From assembly GCA_025350885.1 (NCBI GenBank), contig JANXXA010000485.1, positions 1 through 10,778 of the forward strand: a stretch of 10,778 bases of DNA. Direction: 5' to 3'. This document shows positions 1-6,137 of this stretch, piece after piece; the stretch's first letter is position 1, and every line of letters begins with the position of its first letter. The stretch is from Phenylobacterium sp. GTDB taxonomy: Bacteria; Pseudomonadota; Alphaproteobacteria; Caulobacterales; Caulobacteraceae. The translations under genes and the position numbers were made by a program. The notes beneath the pieces were generated by a model. That model had not been told where the DNA came from and made no database searches. It saw nothing but the letters and a program-made list of their open reading frames with translations.

Positions 1-24
1 GACCGGGATCAAGGAGGCCGCCGG

Positions 25-513
25 TCAGCTCCGCTCGCGCCGCGCTTCCCAGATGGCGCGCTCCAGCGCCTTGGCGAACTCGCCGCGCTCGCGGGGGCTG
101 AGCGCCTGGGCCACGGCGACCTCGCGGCCGGAGAGCGCCAACCGCAGGCCGATGGTTCGATCCTCTTCGCGCTCGACCGCAACCCGGGTGAAGGCGGTCG
201 GGCTTTCCCAGACCACCCGGCTCCAGTTGGGCGCCTCGTGGGTGACCAGCACTTCGCGCGCGGTAACCTGCACGCGCTCTACCCGGCGCGCCGAGGCGAA
301 GCTGACCATGAAGGCGACCAGCACGGCCAGCACGTCCAGGCCCATGAAGATCGGCACCAGGGTCGCACCGAAATGCACGAAAACCGCCGAGGAAATGCAG
401 TTGCTCACCGTGACAACGCTGATCAGCACGATGAAGCCGCGCTCGGAAAGCGAGCGGTGCGGGGTGATCACCGCGTCCATGTAGGTCTGACCGGGCATGC
501 TGATCGACAACAT
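25..513 (-). CDS. DUF2244 family two-helix membrane protein
   Basis: From the ATG at 513 this encodes a 162-residue protein. It has a short N-terminal stretch with PHRSLS (residues 18-23), two adjacent hydrophobic helices (about 26-46 and 50-72), a basic SARR that would face the cytoplasm, and a soluble C-terminal domain. That domain ends in a helix with LSPRERGEFAKAL, which resembles the end of DUF2244 proteins. This family of small proteobacterial inner-membrane proteins has no established biochemical role. The frame stays open to an ATG at 555, but that start would lie only 11 bp from the divergent nth start. The ATG at 513 has AGGCGG about 11 nt upstream and is preferred; ATGs at 498 and 480 lack any Shine-Dalgarno sequence but remain possible. 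It diverges from nth, which gives no direct clue to function. The 24 bases beyond its stop hold nothing I can assign. Confidence 0.8.
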   Translation of the reverse strand: MLSISMPGQTYMDAVITPHRSLSERGFIVLISVVTVSNCISSAVFVHFGATLVPIFMGLDVLAVLVAFMVSFASARRVERVQVTAREVLVTHEAPNWSRVVWESPTAFTRVAVEREEDRTIGLRLALSGREVAVAQALSPRERGEFAKALERAIWEARRERS

Positions 514-529
514 AGGCCCGGAAACCGCC

Positions 530-556
530 TTGGCGGAAGGCCGCGCGGGCCGCATC
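530..556 (+). promoter_or_regulatory. Weak promoter candidate for nth
   Basis: TTGGCGG (530-536) matches 6 of 7 positions of the Caulobacter housekeeping -35 consensus TTGaCgS. Twelve bases later GCCGCATC (549-556) is a partial match to GCTANAWC, keeping GC and the AWC end. Transcription would begin about 563, almost at the nth ATG (567). The divergent gap is only 53 bp if DUF2244 starts at 513, so any nth promoter must lie about here, but the -10 match is poor. Confidence 0.25.
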
Positions 557-566
557 CTGTCCAGCG

Positions 567-1262
567 ATGGCGAAACGTCCGAAAACCGCGAAGAAAACCC
601 CCCGCAAGGCGCCCCTTCCGCCGGCCGAACAGGCGCGGATCGCCGAAATCTTCGCCCGGTTCGAGGATCAGGAGTCCGACCCGCGCACCGAGCTCGACTA
701 CGCCAGCCCCTATACCCTGGTGGTGGCCGTGGCGCTGTCGGCCCAGGCCACCGACGTTTCGGTCAACAAGGCGACGGGCAAGCTGTTCGCGGTCGCCGAC
801 ACGCCGGACCGGATGCTGGCGCTGGGCGAAGCCGGGCTGAAGCCGTTCATCGCCTCGATCGGGCTCTTCAACACCAAGGCCCGAAACGTCATCGCGCTCA
901 GCCGCATCCTGGTGGAGGACCATGGCGGCGAAGTCCCGCTGACCCGCGAGGCGCTTCAGGCCCTGCCCGGCGTCGGGCGCAAGACCGCCTCGGTGGTGTT
1001 GAACGAACTGCGCATCGAGCCGGCCATCGCCGTCGACACCCATGTTTTCCGGGTCGCGCACCGCCTGGGCCTTGCGACGGGCAAGACGCCGGACCAGGTC
1101 GAGACGCAGCTGATGGCCGTCGTGCCGGCGCCCTTGCAGACCCGCGCCCATCATTGGCTGATCCTGCACGGCCGTTATGTCTGCATCGCGCGCCGCCCGA
1201 AGTGCGAAGCGTGCCTGGTGGGCGATCTCTGCCCCTCGCGGAGCCTGTTCGTCGGGAAATGA
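567..1262 (+). CDS. nth: Endonuclease III (DNA glycosylase/AP lyase)
   Basis: A 231-residue base-excision repair enzyme that removes oxidised pyrimidines and cleaves the abasic site by beta-elimination. The helix-hairpin-helix is LPGVGRKTA (133-141), placing the Schiff-base lysine at K139. The second catalytic residue, in AVDTHVFR, is D157. The C-terminal [4Fe-4S] loop has the expected spacing C206-X6-C213-X2-C216-X5-C222. The N-terminus adds about 20 basic, proline-rich residues ahead of the usual fold, as is common in alphaproteobacterial Nth. The ATG at 567 has no recognisable ribosome binding site. A weak promoter-like pair (TTGGCGG at 530-536, GCCGCATC at 549-556) would start transcription within a few bases of the ATG, so a leaderless transcript is possible. 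It is divergent from the DUF2244 gene and separated by 105 bp from the downstream kinase-his operon, so it is probably a single-gene unit. Confidence 0.96.
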   Translation: MAKRPKTAKKTPRKAPLPPAEQARIAEIFARFEDQESDPRTELDYASPYTLVVAVALSAQATDVSVNKATGKLFAVADTPDRMLALGEAGLKPFIASIGLFNTKARNVIALSRILVEDHGGEVPLTREALQALPGVGRKTASVVLNELRIEPAIAVDTHVFRVAHRLGLATGKTPDQVETQLMAVVPAPLQTRAHHWLILHGRYVCIARRPKCEACLVGDLCPSRSLFVGK

Positions 1263-1306
1263 CCGCGTTCAGGTCGGGTTGAGACTTTTCGGCTAAGCCC
1301 CGGGGT

Positions 1307-1335
1307 TTGCCGCGACGGCGCATATTCGCTAAGCC
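1307..1335 (+). promoter_or_regulatory. Candidate housekeeping promoter of the kinase-his operon
   Basis: TTGCCGC (1307-1313) agrees with the Caulobacter sigma-73 -35 consensus TTGaCgS at 6 of 7 positions. It is followed after 14 nt by GCTAAGCC (1328-1335), which keeps the GCTA core and final C of GCTANAWC. The spacing is at the upper end of the allowed 10-14 nt. Transcription would start near 1342, leaving a leader of about 25 nt before the ATG at 1368. The -10 lies inside a 10-mer, GCTAAGCCCC, that also occurs at 1292-1301. No other convincing promoter is visible before hisE, so this one could serve all six genes. Confidence 0.45.
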
Positions 1336-1367
1336 CCCGCCCTGCCTGAAGACCTGAAAGCCAACGC

Positions 1368-2357
1368 ATGCCAGACCTCTACGACGTCGCCGCGATCGGC
1401 AACGCCATCGTCGATGTGATCGCGCCGGCGACCGACGAATTCCTGGCGCAGAACGGGCTCGACAAGGGCGCCATGATGCTGGTCGACCCGGCGCGGTCGG
1501 CGGCGCTCTATGCGAAGATGGCGGCGGGCGTCGAGGCGTCCGGCGGCTCGGCGGCCAACACCATCGCCGGGCTGGCCAGCCTTGGCGGGCGCGGCGCCTT
1601 CATGGGCAAGGTGGCCGACGACGCGCTGGGCGCGGTGTTCGCTCACGACATGCGCACCATCGGCGCCCGGTTCGAGAACGCCCCCCTGGTCGGCGGACCG
1701 GGCACGGCGATCAGCATGATCAATGTCACCCCCGACGCCCAGCGGACCATGTGCACCTACCTGGGGGCCTCGGTGGAATTCACCGACAGTGATGTGGACG
1801 CCGCCACCGTCGAGGCGGCGAAGATCGTCTACCTCGAAGGCTATCTGTTCGACGCCGAGGCGGCGCGGCGCGCTTTCGCCAAGGCCGCGGCCCTGGCGCA
1901 TGGCGCGGGGCGGATGATCGCGCTGACACTGTCGGACGGGTTCGTGGTGGAACGCCATCGTGGCGGCCTGATGGGGTTTATCGAGAGCCAGGTGGACCTG
2001 CTGTTCGCCAACGAGACCGAACTGACCGCGCTGTTCCAGACCGACGACTTCGACGCCGCCATCGAAGCGCTGCGGCCGCACGTCAAGCTGGCCGCCGTGA
2101 CCCGCGGCGCGGCGGGCTCGGTGATCCTTTCGCAGGGCGAGCGCCTGACGGTGAAGGCTGAAAGGCCTGAGAAAGTCGTGGACACCACCGGCGCCGGCGA
2201 CCAATACGCAGCCGGATTCATGTTCGGCCTTTCGCGGGGGCGACCGCTGCAGCAGTGCGGGCAGCTGGCGTCCCTGGCGGCGGCCGAGGTGATCTCGCAC
2301 TACGGTCCGCGACCGCTGGTCTCGTTGAAGGACCTGGCGGCGGACAAGGGATACTAG
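1368..2357 (+). CDS. PfkB-family carbohydrate/nucleoside kinase, adenosine kinase-like
   Basis: A 329-residue ribokinase-fold enzyme. Substrate-side motif GGSAANTIAGLASLGG is at 59-74, the NETE motif (Mg/phosphate site) at 215-218, and the C-terminal PfkB signature DTTGAGDQYAAGF at 272-284, with the catalytic base D278 and the GAG anion hole. Length and layout match the alphaproteobacterial proteins usually annotated as adenosine kinase or sugar kinase; the sequence alone does not settle the substrate. It is the first gene of the histidine operon: its TAG is followed by only 3 bp before the hisB ATG, so the two are almost certainly cotranscribed. If the substrate is adenosine, the product AMP connects with purine pools that histidine synthesis drains (ATP) and refills (AICAR); this link is inference. 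The ATG at 1368 has only a weak GAAAG upstream. Confidence 0.9.
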   Translation: MPDLYDVAAIGNAIVDVIAPATDEFLAQNGLDKGAMMLVDPARSAALYAKMAAGVEASGGSAANTIAGLASLGGRGAFMGKVADDALGAVFAHDMRTIGARFENAPLVGGPGTAISMINVTPDAQRTMCTYLGASVEFTDSDVDAATVEAAKIVYLEGYLFDAEAARRAFAKAAALAHGAGRMIALTLSDGFVVERHRGGLMGFIESQVDLLFANETELTALFQTDDFDAAIEALRPHVKLAAVTRGAAGSVILSQGERLTVKAERPEKVVDTTGAGDQYAAGFMFGLSRGRPLQQCGQLASLAAAEVISHYGPRPLVSLKDLAADKGY

Positions 2358-2360
2358 CCG

Positions 2361-2966
2361 ATGAGCCGCCCCGATACGGCCAGAAAAGCGGAGGTTGTCC
2401 GCAACACCAAGGAGACCCAGATCCGGATCGTGCTCGATCTGGACGGCACGGGGGACTCCACGGTCTCGACCGGCATCGGCTTCTTCGATCACATGTTGGA
2501 GAGTTTCGTCCGGCACGGCGGCTTCGACGCCACCATCGAGACCAAGGGCGACCTGCACATCGACATGCACCACACGGTCGAGGACACCGGCATCGTGCTG
2601 GGCCAGGCGTTCGCCAAGGCGCTTGACGGGTTCAAAGGCGTGCGCCGGTTCGGCCATGCCTATATCCCCATGGACGAGACCCTGACCCGGGCGGCCATCG
2701 ACCTGTCGAACCGGCCCTACCTGATCTGGAACGTGGCCTACAAGACACCCAAGGTCGGCGACATGGACACCGAGCTGTTCAAGGAATTCCACCACGCCTT
2801 CGCCATGAACTGCGGCGCCTGCGTGCACCTGGAGACCCTCTACGGGGTGAACTCCCACCACATCGCCGAGAGCGGCTTCAAGGCCCTGGCCCGCGCCCTG
2901 CGCCACGCCGTCGAGCTCGACCCCAAGACCGGCGGCCACGCGCCGTCCACCAAGGGCGTCCTCTAG
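2361..2966 (+). CDS. hisB: Imidazoleglycerol-phosphate dehydratase
   Basis: A 201-residue, monofunctional IGP dehydratase converting imidazole glycerol phosphate to imidazole acetol phosphate (sixth step of histidine biosynthesis, Mn-dependent, cytosolic 24-mer in the family). Metal-binding signatures are present: GIGFFDHMLE (38-47), HHTVED (70-75) and the repeat-half counterpart NSHHIAES (164-171). The C-terminus STKGVL is typical. There is no histidinol-phosphatase domain, so that activity must be encoded elsewhere. The ATG at 2361 is preceded by AAGGGA at 2346-2351, a good ribosome binding site 9 nt upstream and inside the end of the kinase gene. It is followed by hisH after 10 bp. Confidence 0.98.
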   Translation: MSRPDTARKAEVVRNTKETQIRIVLDLDGTGDSTVSTGIGFFDHMLESFVRHGGFDATIETKGDLHIDMHHTVEDTGIVLGQAFAKALDGFKGVRRFGHAYIPMDETLTRAAIDLSNRPYLIWNVAYKTPKVGDMDTELFKEFHHAFAMNCGACVHLETLYGVNSHHIAESGFKALARALRHAVELDPKTGGHAPSTKGVL

Positions 2967-2976
2967 GATCACTCCG

Positions 2977-3612
2977 ATGCAGAGGATCGCCCTGATCAAC
3001 TACGGGTCGGGCAACCTTCGCTCGGCCGAAAAAGCCCTGATCCGCGCCGCGGATGGGGCGAGCGAGATCGTGGTCACCGCTGACCCCGGCGTCATCGCCG
3101 CGGCCGACCGCCTGGTGCTGCCGGGCGTCGGCGCCTTCGCCGCCTGCATGGCCGCGCTCACGGCGCGCTCGGGCGTCATCGAGGCCATGACCGAGGCGGT
3201 TCACACCAAGGGCGCGCCTTTCCTCGGCATCTGCGTCGGCATGCAGCTCCTGGCCTCGCGCGGCCTGGAGTTCGGTGAGACGCCCGGCCTGGACTGGATC
3301 GCTGGCGACGTGAAGCGCCTGCACCGCGACGATCCGGCGATCAAGATCCCGCACATGGGCTGGAACAGCCTGAGCGACGTCGCCGATCACCTGCTGTTCG
3401 GTGGCTTGCGAAGTGGAGAAACGGTCTATTTCACCCACTCCTTCGCCTTTTTCCCGAAAGACGGACGCGACGTGAGCGCCTATGTGGACCACGGCGGGCG
3501 GTTTCCCGCGGCCGTGGCACGGGGCAATGTGGCCGGCGTGCAGTTCCACCCGGAAAAGTCGCAGGCTGTTGGCCTCGACCTTCTCGCGCGCTTCCTGGAG
3601 TGGCGACCGTGA
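2977..3612 (+). CDS. hisH: Imidazole glycerol phosphate synthase, glutaminase subunit
   Basis: A 211-residue class I glutamine amidotransferase that releases ammonia from glutamine and passes it to HisF. The triad is complete: nucleophile C86 in GICVGMQ (84-90), H191 and E193 in QFHPEKS. PGVGAF (49-54) forms the oxyanion-strand region, and YFTHSF (151-156) matches the family YFVHSY motif. The ATG at 2977 has AGGA at 2965-2968, which overlaps the hisB stop and indicates coupled translation. Its TGA (3610-3612) overlaps the GTG start of hisA by four bases. The partner gene hisF lies one gene further on, in the order hisH-hisA-hisF usual for proteobacteria. Confidence 0.98.
   Translation: MQRIALINYGSGNLRSAEKALIRAADGASEIVVTADPGVIAAADRLVLPGVGAFAACMAALTARSGVIEAMTEAVHTKGAPFLGICVGMQLLASRGLEFGETPGLDWIAGDVKRLHRDDPAIKIPHMGWNSLSDVADHLLFGGLRSGETVYFTHSFAFFPKDGRDVSAYVDHGGRFPAAVARGNVAGVQFHPEKSQAVGLDLLARFLEWRP
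3597..3600 (+). promoter_or_regulatory. Ribosome binding site deciding the hisA start
   Basis: GGAG lies 8 nt before the GTG at 3609. It overlaps the alternative GTG at 3600, which would have no upstream ribosome binding site of its own. This places the hisA start at 3609 and removes three residues from the longest reading. Confidence 0.75.
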
Positions 3613-4331
3613 TCCTCTACCCTGCCATCGACCTGAAGGACGGCCAGTGCGTCAGGGTCGTCCACGGCGACCTGGCCACCGCCACGGTGTTCAACACCTC
3701 GCCCGCCGCCCAGGCCCGCGCCTGGGTCGACGGTGGGTTCCACTGGATCCACGTGGTCGACCTGAACGGGGCGGTCTCCGGCAAAGCGGTGAACCACACC
3801 GCGGTCGACGAAATCCTGGGCGCGGTCTCGGTGCCGGTGCAACTGGGCGGCGGCATCCGCACCCTGGCCGACATCGAAGGTTGGATCGAGGCCGGCGTCT
3901 CCCGAGTGATCCTGGGGACGGTCGCGGTGCGCGACCCCGATATCGTTCGCGAGGCCGCCAGGGCCTGGCCCGAACAGATCGCCGTCAGCGTCGATGTGCG
4001 CAGAGGCAAGGTCGCCGTGCAGGGCTGGACGGAAGACAGCGACCTTGACGCCATCACCGTGGCCCGCCGCTTCGAGGACGCCGGCGTTTCGGCCCTGATC
4101 ATCACCGATATCGATCGCGACGGCACGGTCATGGGCTTCAACGTCGAAGCCTTCGGGGCCATCGCCGATGCTGTGGCCATTCCGGTGATCGCCGCCGGCG
4201 GCCTGGCTACGGTCGACGATATCGTCCGGCTAAAGGCCCGCAAAGGCGTCCAGATCGCCGGCGCCATTCTCGGCCGCGCGCTCTACAACGGCGCGATCGT
4301 CCCCGACGCCGCGCTGAAAGCCGCCGCGTGA
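3609..4331 (+). CDS. hisA: ProFAR isomerase (phosphoribosyl-formimino AICAR-phosphate isomerase)
   Basis: A 240-residue (beta-alpha)8 barrel that performs the Amadori rearrangement of ProFAR to PRFAR, the substrate of HisH/HisF. Catalytic aspartates are D8 in YPAIDLKDG and D129 in VSVDVRRG. Phosphate-binding glycine motifs are GGGIR (80-84) and AAGG (195-198), one per half-barrel. I choose the GTG at 3609 rather than the GTG at 3600. GGAG at 3597-3600 sits 8 nt before 3609, the GTGA overlap with the hisH stop is a standard coupling junction, and the resulting N-terminus [12 protein letters not shown] is the family norm. The earlier GTG would itself be part of the ribosome binding site. It ends 16 bp before hisF, with which it shares an ancient half-barrel duplication origin. 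Confidence 0.97.
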   Translation: MILYPAIDLKDGQCVRVVHGDLATATVFNTSPAAQARAWVDGGFHWIHVVDLNGAVSGKAVNHTAVDEILGAVSVPVQLGGGIRTLADIEGWIEAGVSRVILGTVAVRDPDIVREAARAWPEQIAVSVDVRRGKVAVQGWTEDSDLDAITVARRFEDAGVSALIITDIDRDGTVMGFNVEAFGAIADAVAIPVIAAGGLATVDDIVRLKARKGVQIAGAILGRALYNGAIVPDAALKAAA

Positions 4332-4347
4332 CGGCTGGTCCGTCCAG

Positions 4348-5130
4348 ATGCTGAGGGTCCGGGTCATTCCCTGCCTGGACGTCAAGGACGGCCGGGTGGT
4401 CAAGGGCGTGCAGTTCCTCGCCCTGCGCGACGCCGGCGATCCGGTGGAACAGGCCCGCGCCTATGACGCCGCCGGCGCCGACGAGCTGATGTTCCTCGAC
4501 ATCACCGCCAGCCACGAGAACCGCGCGACCATCCTCGACGTGGTCGCCCGCACGGCCGACGTCTGTTTCATGCCGCTGTCGGTGGGCGGCGGCATCCGCA
4601 AGGTCGAGGACGCGCGCCGCCTGCTGCTGGCCGGGGCCGACAAGATCTCGATCAACACCGCCGCGGTCGAGAATCGCGACCTGATCGCCGGCTGCGCCGA
4701 CGCCTTCGGCAGCCAAGCCACGGTGGTCGCTGTCGACGCCAAGCGGGTGGACGGCGCCTGGGAGGTGTTCACCTATGGCGGGCGCACCGCCACCGGCCTG
4801 AACGTCATCGACTATGCAATCGACGCCGTGGCGCGCGGCGCCGGGGAGATCCTGCTGACCTCCATGGACCGCGACGGCGCCAAAATCGGCTATGATCTCG
4901 AGCTGCTGCGGGCCGTGACCGGCGCCGTGTCGGTTCCGGTGATCGCCTCCGGCGGCGCGGGCAGTGCCCGGCACATGGTGGACGCGGTGACAGAGGGCGG
5001 CGCCGACGCCGTGCTGGCCGCCTCGATCTTCCACTTCGGCGAAGTGTCCATCGATGAGGTCAAACGCGCCATGGCCGCAGCGGACATTCCCGTGCGCCAG
5101 TCGGACATCACCCGGGGGGTCGCCGCATGA
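4348..5130 (+). CDS. hisF: Imidazole glycerol phosphate synthase, cyclase subunit
   Basis: A 260-residue (beta-alpha)8 barrel that joins ammonia from HisH to PRFAR, giving imidazole glycerol phosphate and AICAR. Catalytic D11 (CLDVKDGR) and D130 (VVAVDAKR) occupy the same positions as in the well-studied Thermotoga enzyme. Phosphate motifs VGGGIR (79-84) and SGGAG (201-205) are intact. The ATG at 4348 follows hisA by 16 bp and has no clear Shine-Dalgarno sequence. Instead the gap can form either of two short competing hairpins (GACGG/CCGTC at 4330-4344, or CTGG/CCAG at 4335-4347). Its TGA overlaps the hisE ATG in an ATGA junction. Confidence 0.98.
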   Translation: MLRVRVIPCLDVKDGRVVKGVQFLALRDAGDPVEQARAYDAAGADELMFLDITASHENRATILDVVARTADVCFMPLSVGGGIRKVEDARRLLLAGADKISINTAAVENRDLIAGCADAFGSQATVVAVDAKRVDGAWEVFTYGGRTATGLNVIDYAIDAVARGAGEILLTSMDRDGAKIGYDLELLRAVTGAVSVPVIASGGAGSARHMVDAVTEGGADAVLAASIFHFGEVSIDEVKRAMAAADIPVRQSDITRGVAA

Positions 5131-5450
5131 GCCGTTTCGCAGACGTCCTGGCACGGCTGGCCGGCGTGATCGACAGCCGCAGAGGCGGTGATATCGGCGC
5201 ATCCTACACCGCCCGGTTGCTGGCCGACCCGCCGCTCGCCGCCAAGAAGCTCGGCGAGGAAGCCATCGAGGCGGTGATCGCCGCGACCCAAGGCGACCAG
5301 CCCGCGCTCGCCGCCGAGAGCGCCGACCTGATCTACCACTGGCTGGTGGTGCTCGCCGCCGCCGGGGTGTCGCTGGACGAGGTCGCCGCGCGGCTGGAAG
5401 CCCGCGAGGGGACTTCCGGGCTCGACGAGAAAGCCTCGCGCAAGAGCTGA
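5127..5450 (+). CDS. hisE: Phosphoribosyl-ATP pyrophosphohydrolase
   Basis: A 107-residue all-alpha MazG-fold protein that hydrolyses phosphoribosyl-ATP to phosphoribosyl-AMP, the second step of histidine biosynthesis. The hallmark SYTARLL (26-32), KKLGEEAIE (40-48, metal-binding glutamates) and ESADLIYH (64-71, with E64 and D67) are present. It is a stand-alone HisE with no HisI cyclohydrolase domain, as is usual in alphaproteobacteria; hisI, hisG and hisD are not in this window. Its ATG overlaps the hisF stop by four bases, and the G-rich run at 5114-5119 may act as the ribosome binding site. It is the last gene of the operon; a strong inverted-repeat element begins 10 bp after the stop. 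Confidence 0.97.
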   Translation: MSRFADVLARLAGVIDSRRGGDIGASYTARLLADPPLAAKKLGEEAIEAVIAATQGDQPALAAESADLIYHWLVVLAAAGVSLDEVAARLEAREGTSGLDEKASRKS

Positions 5451-5460
5451 CGCAGAGTGT

Positions 5461-5609
5461 CTTCCCCCGGTACGGGGGAAGTGGCCCAAGAGCGAAGCTC
5501 GCGGGTCGATGGGGGAAGCGGATAGGAGGCAAGATACCTCCCCCCAAGATGCCTCCCCCATTGTCGCCCGCCTTCGGCTTTGGCGACATTTCCCCCGTAC
5601 CGGGGGAAG
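5461..5609. repeat. REPIN-like element 1: two inverted 59-bp hairpin units
   Basis: Unit 1 (5461-5519, forward) and unit 2 (5551-5609, reverse) are both 59 bp. Their outer 20 bases are perfect inverted copies, and each outer arm is itself a palindrome (8-9 bp stem, 3-nt loop: CTTCCCCCG-GTA-CGGGGGAAG in unit 1). The inner ends match 8 of 9 bases (GGGGGARGC). The middle parts are only about half identical, yet each folds: GGCCC/GGGTC around GAGC-GAA-GCTC in unit 1, and TGTCGCC/GGCGACA around GCC-TTC-GGC in unit 2. The 31-bp centre holds another stem, GGAGG/CCTCC (5525-5541). It fills nearly the whole gap between convergent hisE and smr and probably also acts as a two-way terminator, although it lacks a T-tract. 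No transposase-like (RAYT) gene is in the window. Confidence 0.85.
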
Positions 5610-5612
5610 ATC

Positions 5613-6137
5613 CTAACCCCGCCCCTTCCGCTTCAGCGCCACATAGAGCGCGCCTGCGCCGCCGTGGTGGCGGGCGGCGTCGGAGATGCCGGCGACCATG
5701 TGGGCCAGGTGCGGGGCGGCCAGCCACTCGGGCGTGCGGCGCTTCAGGATCCCGTCGCCCTGCACGCCCTTGCCGGTGATCACCAGCACCGCCCGGAAAC
5801 CCTCGTCCCAGGCGCGCGTCAGGAACCGTTCGAGCACGCCGCGCGCGCGGTCCTGGTCCAGGCCATGCAGGTCGAGCCGCGCGCCGATCTCCTCGCGGGC
5901 CTTGGCGATGCGGTGGCGGCGGTTGGGCTCGATGCCCTCCAGCTGCGTGCGCGGCTTGGCCTTCGACGCAGGCTTGGCGAGGCTGGCCGGGAGCTTCGGT
6001 GGCGGCAGGTGTGCGGGCGCTGGCGCAGACGCGGCGTCCGGTTGCGGCTTGGGAATCCGTCGGCCGGGCATGGGGTGGATCGTCGCGGCAACCATGCCCC
6101 AGATGTGCCGCTCCTCGGGTTTCAGCGGCCGCTTCAC
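5613..6137 (-). CDS. Smr-domain protein (putative DNA/RNA endonuclease)
   Basis: A 174-residue protein with a stand-alone Smr (small MutS-related) domain. The N-terminal 22 residues are followed by a low-complexity Pro/Ala/Lys linker (about 23-64), then the Smr domain with LDLHG (88-92), ITGKG (120-124), the HxG-type loop around GILKRRTPEWL (129-139), and the closing strand GALYVALKRK (162-171). Smr domains are nicking or cleaving nucleases in studied relatives; the substrate of this alphaproteobacterial branch is not established. The start is a GTG at 6137 that overlaps the mltA TGA (GTGA, 6134-6137), with AAGGA at 6147-6151 nine nt upstream. It is the last gene of the minus-strand trio. There is no MutS domain and no mutS nearby. 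Confidence 0.9.
   Translation of the reverse strand: MKRPLKPEERHIWGMVAATIHPMPGRRIPKPQPDAASAPAPAHLPPPKLPASLAKPASKAKPRTQLEGIEPNRRHRIAKAREEIGARLDLHGLDQDRARGVLERFLTRAWDEGFRAVLVITGKGVQGDGILKRRTPEWLAAPHLAHMVAGISDAARHHGGAGALYVALKRKGRG

Noticed and set aside
514..555. Longer DUF2244 reading from the ATG at 555
   Set aside because: It would add 14 residues unlike the family and leave only 11 bp to the divergent nth start.
1329..2999. A 556-codon open frame on the minus strand, antisense to the kinase gene and hisB
   Set aside because: It mirrors two well-supported genes in GC-rich DNA, where antisense frames lack stops. Its translation is low-complexity in Gly, Arg, Val and His and resembles no family.
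4207..5727. A 506-codon open frame on the minus strand across hisF, hisE and the repeat element
   Set aside because: It is a shadow of hisF and hisE and continues through a palindromic repeat; the product is Arg/Gly-rich with no motif.
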